The notes under the pieces were generated by a model. The model had not been told where the DNA came from. It did not search any database and worked only from the letters and a program-made list of their open reading frames with translations. DNA of 24,059 bases from Candidatus Bathyarchaeota archaeon (GTDB lineage Archaea; Thermoproteota; Bathyarchaeia; 40CM-2-53-6), in NCBI GenBank assembly GCA_005882905.1, contig VBBG01000031.1, positions 1 through 24,059 on the forward strand. The letters are read 5' to 3'. The position numbers were made by a program, and so were the translations under genes. Within the stretch, counting starts at the first letter, position 1. Every line of letters starts with the position of its first letter. Below, one piece after another: positions 21,561 through 24,059 of the stretch.

Positions 21561-21965
21561 ATGGCCATAGTCAGCGTTTCCATTCCCGAAGAGATGGTAG
21601 ATGAGATGGATACGATTCAGAAGTCGATGGGCTTCTCAGGAAGATCAGAGCTCATCAGAGCAGCCGTGCGTGGTCTGATTGCAGACAATAGAGAGAAGAA
21701 CGGCATCTCAGGCGAAGTAAACGCTGTCATAGTTGCAACCCATGACCAGTCCAACGAGGAGGCTGTTACCAGACTAAAACACTCCTTCGAAGATATTGTC
21801 AAGACCCACCTTCACAATAAGCTCTCTCGAAGAAGCTGCGCTGAACTCTTCCTGGTACAGGGCGACGGGTCAAAGATCGCCTCAATGGCCAGCGCCTTCC
21901 AAAAGGACGAGGGCATGAGAAGTGTCAAACTGGAATCACGGCAGACGAGAATCAACGATCTCTAG
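21561..21965 (+). CDS. nikR: NikR/CopG-type metal-responsive regulator
   Basis: A 134-residue ribbon-helix-helix repressor with a C-terminal ACT-like metal domain. The N-terminal strand (AIVSVSIPEEMVDEMD) and helices (GRSELIRAAVRGLI) form the DNA-binding dimer. The C-terminal domain (about 52-128) has VNAVIVATHD, then His74, His83, His85 (THLHNK) and Cys93 (RRSCAELFLVQGDG), the set of residues used for nickel in NikR. Spacing is H-x8-H-x-H-x7-C instead of H-x10-H-x-H-x5-C. The gene is divergent from a nickel-type transporter and shares an inverted-repeat operator with it, so nickel-dependent repression of transporter and self is the natural inference. Cobalt or another metal is possible. Confidence 0.85.
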   Translation: MAIVSVSIPEEMVDEMDTIQKSMGFSGRSELIRAAVRGLIADNREKNGISGEVNAVIVATHDQSNEEAVTRLKHSFEDIVKTHLHNKLSRRSCAELFLVQGDGSKIASMASAFQKDEGMRSVKLESRQTRINDL

Positions 21966-22015
21966 TATCATGGGGGAGATGTAAGGTGGAAGAGTTTATG
22001 ATCCGACCAGCGCCT

Positions 22016-23971
22016 CTATTCGCTTGCTGGCGTCTCTCTGGACGTTGACGATCGAGGGAGCAATTTCCAGACTATGAGCGCCACACCGACGATGGCTACG
22101 AGAACCGGACCGATGTAATTGTTGAGCAAATAGCCTAATGGCGCGGCGTTGTCTGTGAACCATTGCTGCATGAATACGTTCTGCTGATAGTCCCAGGAGA
22201 TGCCGACGAGCAGTCCTATGATGATGACAAACTCTGCTGTCATGAGGGCGACGACTCTCCTATCGATCGTGATTGGTTGTTGGATATGAACAGTCTTGGT
22301 CGTCCCCTGAGTCCGTGCTCTCGGGTTCGGGATCAAGAGAGAGCTGATAGCGCCGAAGGATACGAAGATGGCTGCGGTGAAGGCCGCCCAGCGGGTACCT
22401 TGAGTAATGGCATCGTTGAAGACGCCTTGTATAGTTGCCGCCAGGGGAGTACCTTCCAGCCCCGGCGGAACCAGTCCAACTCCGCCGGAGAGGCCCCCAC
22501 TAAGAACTTGATCGAGTGTCGCCTTCAGCGTTTCTGGCAGACTACTCGCGGCCACGTCGGCCTGCCCCACCGAGGATATTATCGCGACAAGAACCGCCCC
22601 GATCACGGCGATTCCGAAGGCCGATCCCACCTGTCTTACAGTGTTGTTAGCTCCAGAACCTACGCCCGCCTTCTGCCAGGGAATGCTCATCAGAACCACG
22701 CTGGTAAGCTGACTGATTGCCAGGCCGACGCCTGCTCCATACACAACGAGAACTGGATAATAGTCATAGACGGGAGTAGGAACAGCGGTGATCGCGAATA
22801 TACTGAACAGGGCCACTGCTTCCAACGTCATCCCCATTGTGACTACCCATCTCGGGCCGAAACGGTTGGCGAGGGCGCCTGCGATTGGTGCGAAGATGAA
22901 GACGGAGATCGCCATGGGGAGGAATGTTATCCCTGTGTTGATGGCCGAGAGTTGTTTGACTGTCTGGAAGTAGATCGAGAAGATGAAGACCGCTCCAAAT
23001 TCTCCCATGGCAACGATGAAGACGGTTAAGAGTCCGAACCTGAAGCCGGGGAATCGGAGCAGGCTAAAGTCGAACAGCGGAACTCGGCCCTTACGCGCAC
23101 GCCTGATATCATAGTAGGTAAACGCTGCCAGGAGAACCGCTCCCGAGACGATGGAGAAGGCGGGGAGAGAGAAACTGGTGAAGGGCCAAGATTGTCCGAA
23201 GAGAGAGAACGGCTGGGTCTCGCTCAGCCAGCCATAGGTCTGACCCTCGATGAGACCGAAGAGCAGGGCTGAGAGGCCCAGGGTGATAAGCGCGAGACCT
23301 CCAAAGTCAGTTGTGTACTTTGGGTCCTTGAACCGGCTCTCGCGTATCACCAAGGCGGCTCCGATGAGCGCGACTGCGCCGATGGGTACGTTGATGAGGA
23401 AAGCCCAACGCCAGGTAAAGGTAGGGTCGGATGTGAAGTAGCCTCCTAGCAAGGGTCCAAGGACCGCGGCTGCTCCCGCGGTAGCACCCCAGATCCCGAA
23501 AGCAATGTTCCGAGATTTGCCGGTAAACGTCGTTGTTAGGATGGCGAGCGTCGCGGGAGCGGCCATGGCCGCGCCGAACCCCTGGATCACTCTCCCTGAT
23601 ATTCCCGCCGCGAAGATGCGCCTTCGGCCGAACTCGTCACTGAGTTTTCCCCAGGTTAGTATGAAGGAGCCGAAGATCAGCGCGTAGAGCGAGGTTATCC
23701 ATTCAAGGTCCTTCAAGGAGATGCTGAAGTCAATCGAGATTGTCTTCAAGGCAACGATGACTATCGTAGCGTCGAGAACTATGATCGCGAGCGAGAGGCT
23801 CAGCACGAGGAGCGTGAGAATCTGTTTCCTCTCAATCCCTGTCCCGCCCTGAGCCCCCTGTTCTTTCTGTCCGGTCTCCCACGTAGAGCCCGGTTCCGGC
23901 GCCTCTGCGACAACTGTAGCGTCGTTGCTGGTCCTTCCGGCTCTGTTCTCCCTCGAATCGCTCTTGGGCAT
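22016..23971 (-). CDS. DHA2-type MFS multidrug exporter
   Basis: A drug:proton antiporter of the major facilitator superfamily, 14-helix EmrB/QacA type, 651 residues from ATG 23971 (654 from TTG 23980). The N-terminal tail of about 50 residues is hydrophilic. TM1 has LDATIVIVAL, the loop 2-3 motif reads GKLSDEFGRRRIF, and motif C is GATAGAAAVLGPLLGGYF, with WRWAFLINVP after it. Between GRRRIF and RVIQGFGAAMA only about 5 residues remain, where relatives have about 25-30, so most of TM3 is missing in frame. The C-terminal domain is complete and carries two extra membrane helices after an Arg-rich loop. A TATA box is at 24005-24014. Convergent with the NikR-like gene. Confidence 0.88.
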   Translation of the reverse strand: MPKSDSRENRAGRTSNDATVVAEAPEPGSTWETGQKEQGAQGGTGIERKQILTLLVLSLSLAIIVLDATIVIVALKTISIDFSISLKDLEWITSLYALIFGSFILTWGKLSDEFGRRRIFAAGISGRVIQGFGAAMAAPATLAILTTTFTGKSRNIAFGIWGATAGAAAVLGPLLGGYFTSDPTFTWRWAFLINVPIGAVALIGAALVIRESRFKDPKYTTDFGGLALITLGLSALLFGLIEGQTYGWLSETQPFSLFGQSWPFTSFSLPAFSIVSGAVLLAAFTYYDIRRARKGRVPLFDFSLLRFPGFRFGLLTVFIVAMGEFGAVFIFSIYFQTVKQLSAINTGITFLPMAISVFIFAPIAGALANRFGPRWVVTMGMTLEAVALFSIFAITAVPTPVYDYYPVLVVYGAGVGLAISQLTSVVLMSIPWQKAGVGSGANNTVRQVGSAFGIAVIGAVLVAIISSVGQADVAASSLPETLKATLDQVLSGGLSGGVGLVPPGLEGTPLAATIQGVFNDAITQGTRWAAFTAAIFVSFGAISSLLIPNPRARTQGTTKTVHIQQPITIDRRVVALMTAEFVIIIGLLVGISWDYQQNVFMQQWFTDNAAPLGYLLNNYIGPVLVAIVGVALIVWKLLPRSSTSRETPASE

Positions 23972-24004
23972 CGTCTGCAACTGACGACCCAGCCAGAATC
24001 CCTA

Positions 24005-24014
24005 GCATATAATG
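24005..24014 (-). promoter_or_regulatory. TATA box for the MFS exporter
   Basis: On the minus strand CATTATATGC is centred 38 bases before the ATG at 23971, predicting a transcript that starts near 23983 and so favouring the ATG over upstream codons. Confidence 0.5.
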
Positions 24015-24059
24015 ACCACCCGCAGAGGAAGTCCTCCTCAAAGGAAATTGAGTGGCTCA

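Noticed and set aside
22163..23029. 288-codon open frame on the plus strand, antisense to the MFS exporter
   Set aside because: It is a shadow of the high-GC exporter gene: rich in Asp, Glu, Arg and Cys with no hydrophobic core, and the minus-strand protein is a clear 14-helix transporter.
1..24059. CRISPR array, insertion sequence or prophage
   Set aside because: No spaced direct repeats, transposase, integrase, or phage structural gene was found. The only long direct repeat is the coding 51-base unit of the solenoid protein.

Overview
The window looks like a chromosomal segment of an uncultured archaeon. TATA-like boxes sit about 25-45 bases upstream of many starts (for example at 6948, 18895, 19904, 21518 and 24005). 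TTG starts are common and Shine-Dalgarno sites are rare. The gene families are also typical: one- and two-domain winged-helix proteins, a KaiC/GvpD-like ATPase, F420-type flavin-fold oxidoreductases, a NikR/CopG regulator and tiny zinc proteins. The presence of a G1 (eqolisin) peptidase and other acid- or soil-type functions would fit a non-ammonia-oxidising Nitrososphaeria or Bathyarchaeia-type lineage, but that placement is an inference. I see no tRNA, rRNA, CRISPR array, insertion sequence or phage gene.

Layout. 0.3-2 kb: a PAP2 membrane phosphatase and a secreted G1 glutamic peptidase broken by a one-base frameshift. 2.3-3.9 kb: a bactofilin-like beta-solenoid protein with a strict 17-residue repeat, followed after 4 bases by a small winged-helix protein. 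4-6 kb: a mini ribbon-helix-helix protein, a small membrane protein, an HExxH protein and a UbiE-like methyltransferase. 6-8.5 kb: two small F420/FMN split-barrel proteins flanking a 48-residue zinc ribbon, then an aldo/keto reductase. 8.6-10 kb: a degenerate zinc-ribbon ORF, a winged-helix protein and an arylamine N-acetyltransferase with an internal deletion. 10-12.3 kb: a cation efflux (CDF) transporter and a PiT phosphate transporter. 12.7-16.5 kb: a secreted two-repeat protein, a 26-residue cysteine-rich ORF coupled to a conserved unknown gene, a KaiC-like ATPase and a membrane-anchored helical protein. 16.5-19.1 kb: a debris-rich stretch with a frameshifted methyltransferase, a SnoaL-like protein, a RibD remnant, a cysteine-rich miniprotein, an HxlR/PAS chimeric remnant and an intact CDGSH iron-sulfur protein. 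19.5-20.3 kb: a divergent ArsR/thioredoxin pair. 20.5-22 kb: a divergent nickel-type transporter and NikR-like regulator with a clear inverted-repeat operator. 22-24 kb: a DHA2-type drug exporter with a shortened TM3 region.

How the genes fit together. The clearest functional unit is the NikR-like/NicO-like pair. Two 9-base inverted arms (TTAATAAGA ... TCTTATTAA) overlap the promoter elements on both sides, as expected of a metal-controlled, autoregulated divergent promoter. The window as a whole is rich in transport (phosphate, divalent cation, nickel-type, multidrug) and in small DNA-binding regulators. It also holds at least six damaged genes: G1 peptidase, N-acetyltransferase, one methyltransferase, RibD, HxlR and PAS. 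The exporter may be a seventh. Some of the single-base lesions lie in or next to short homopolymers and could be sequencing errors; the larger deletions look like genuine decay or assembly collapse.
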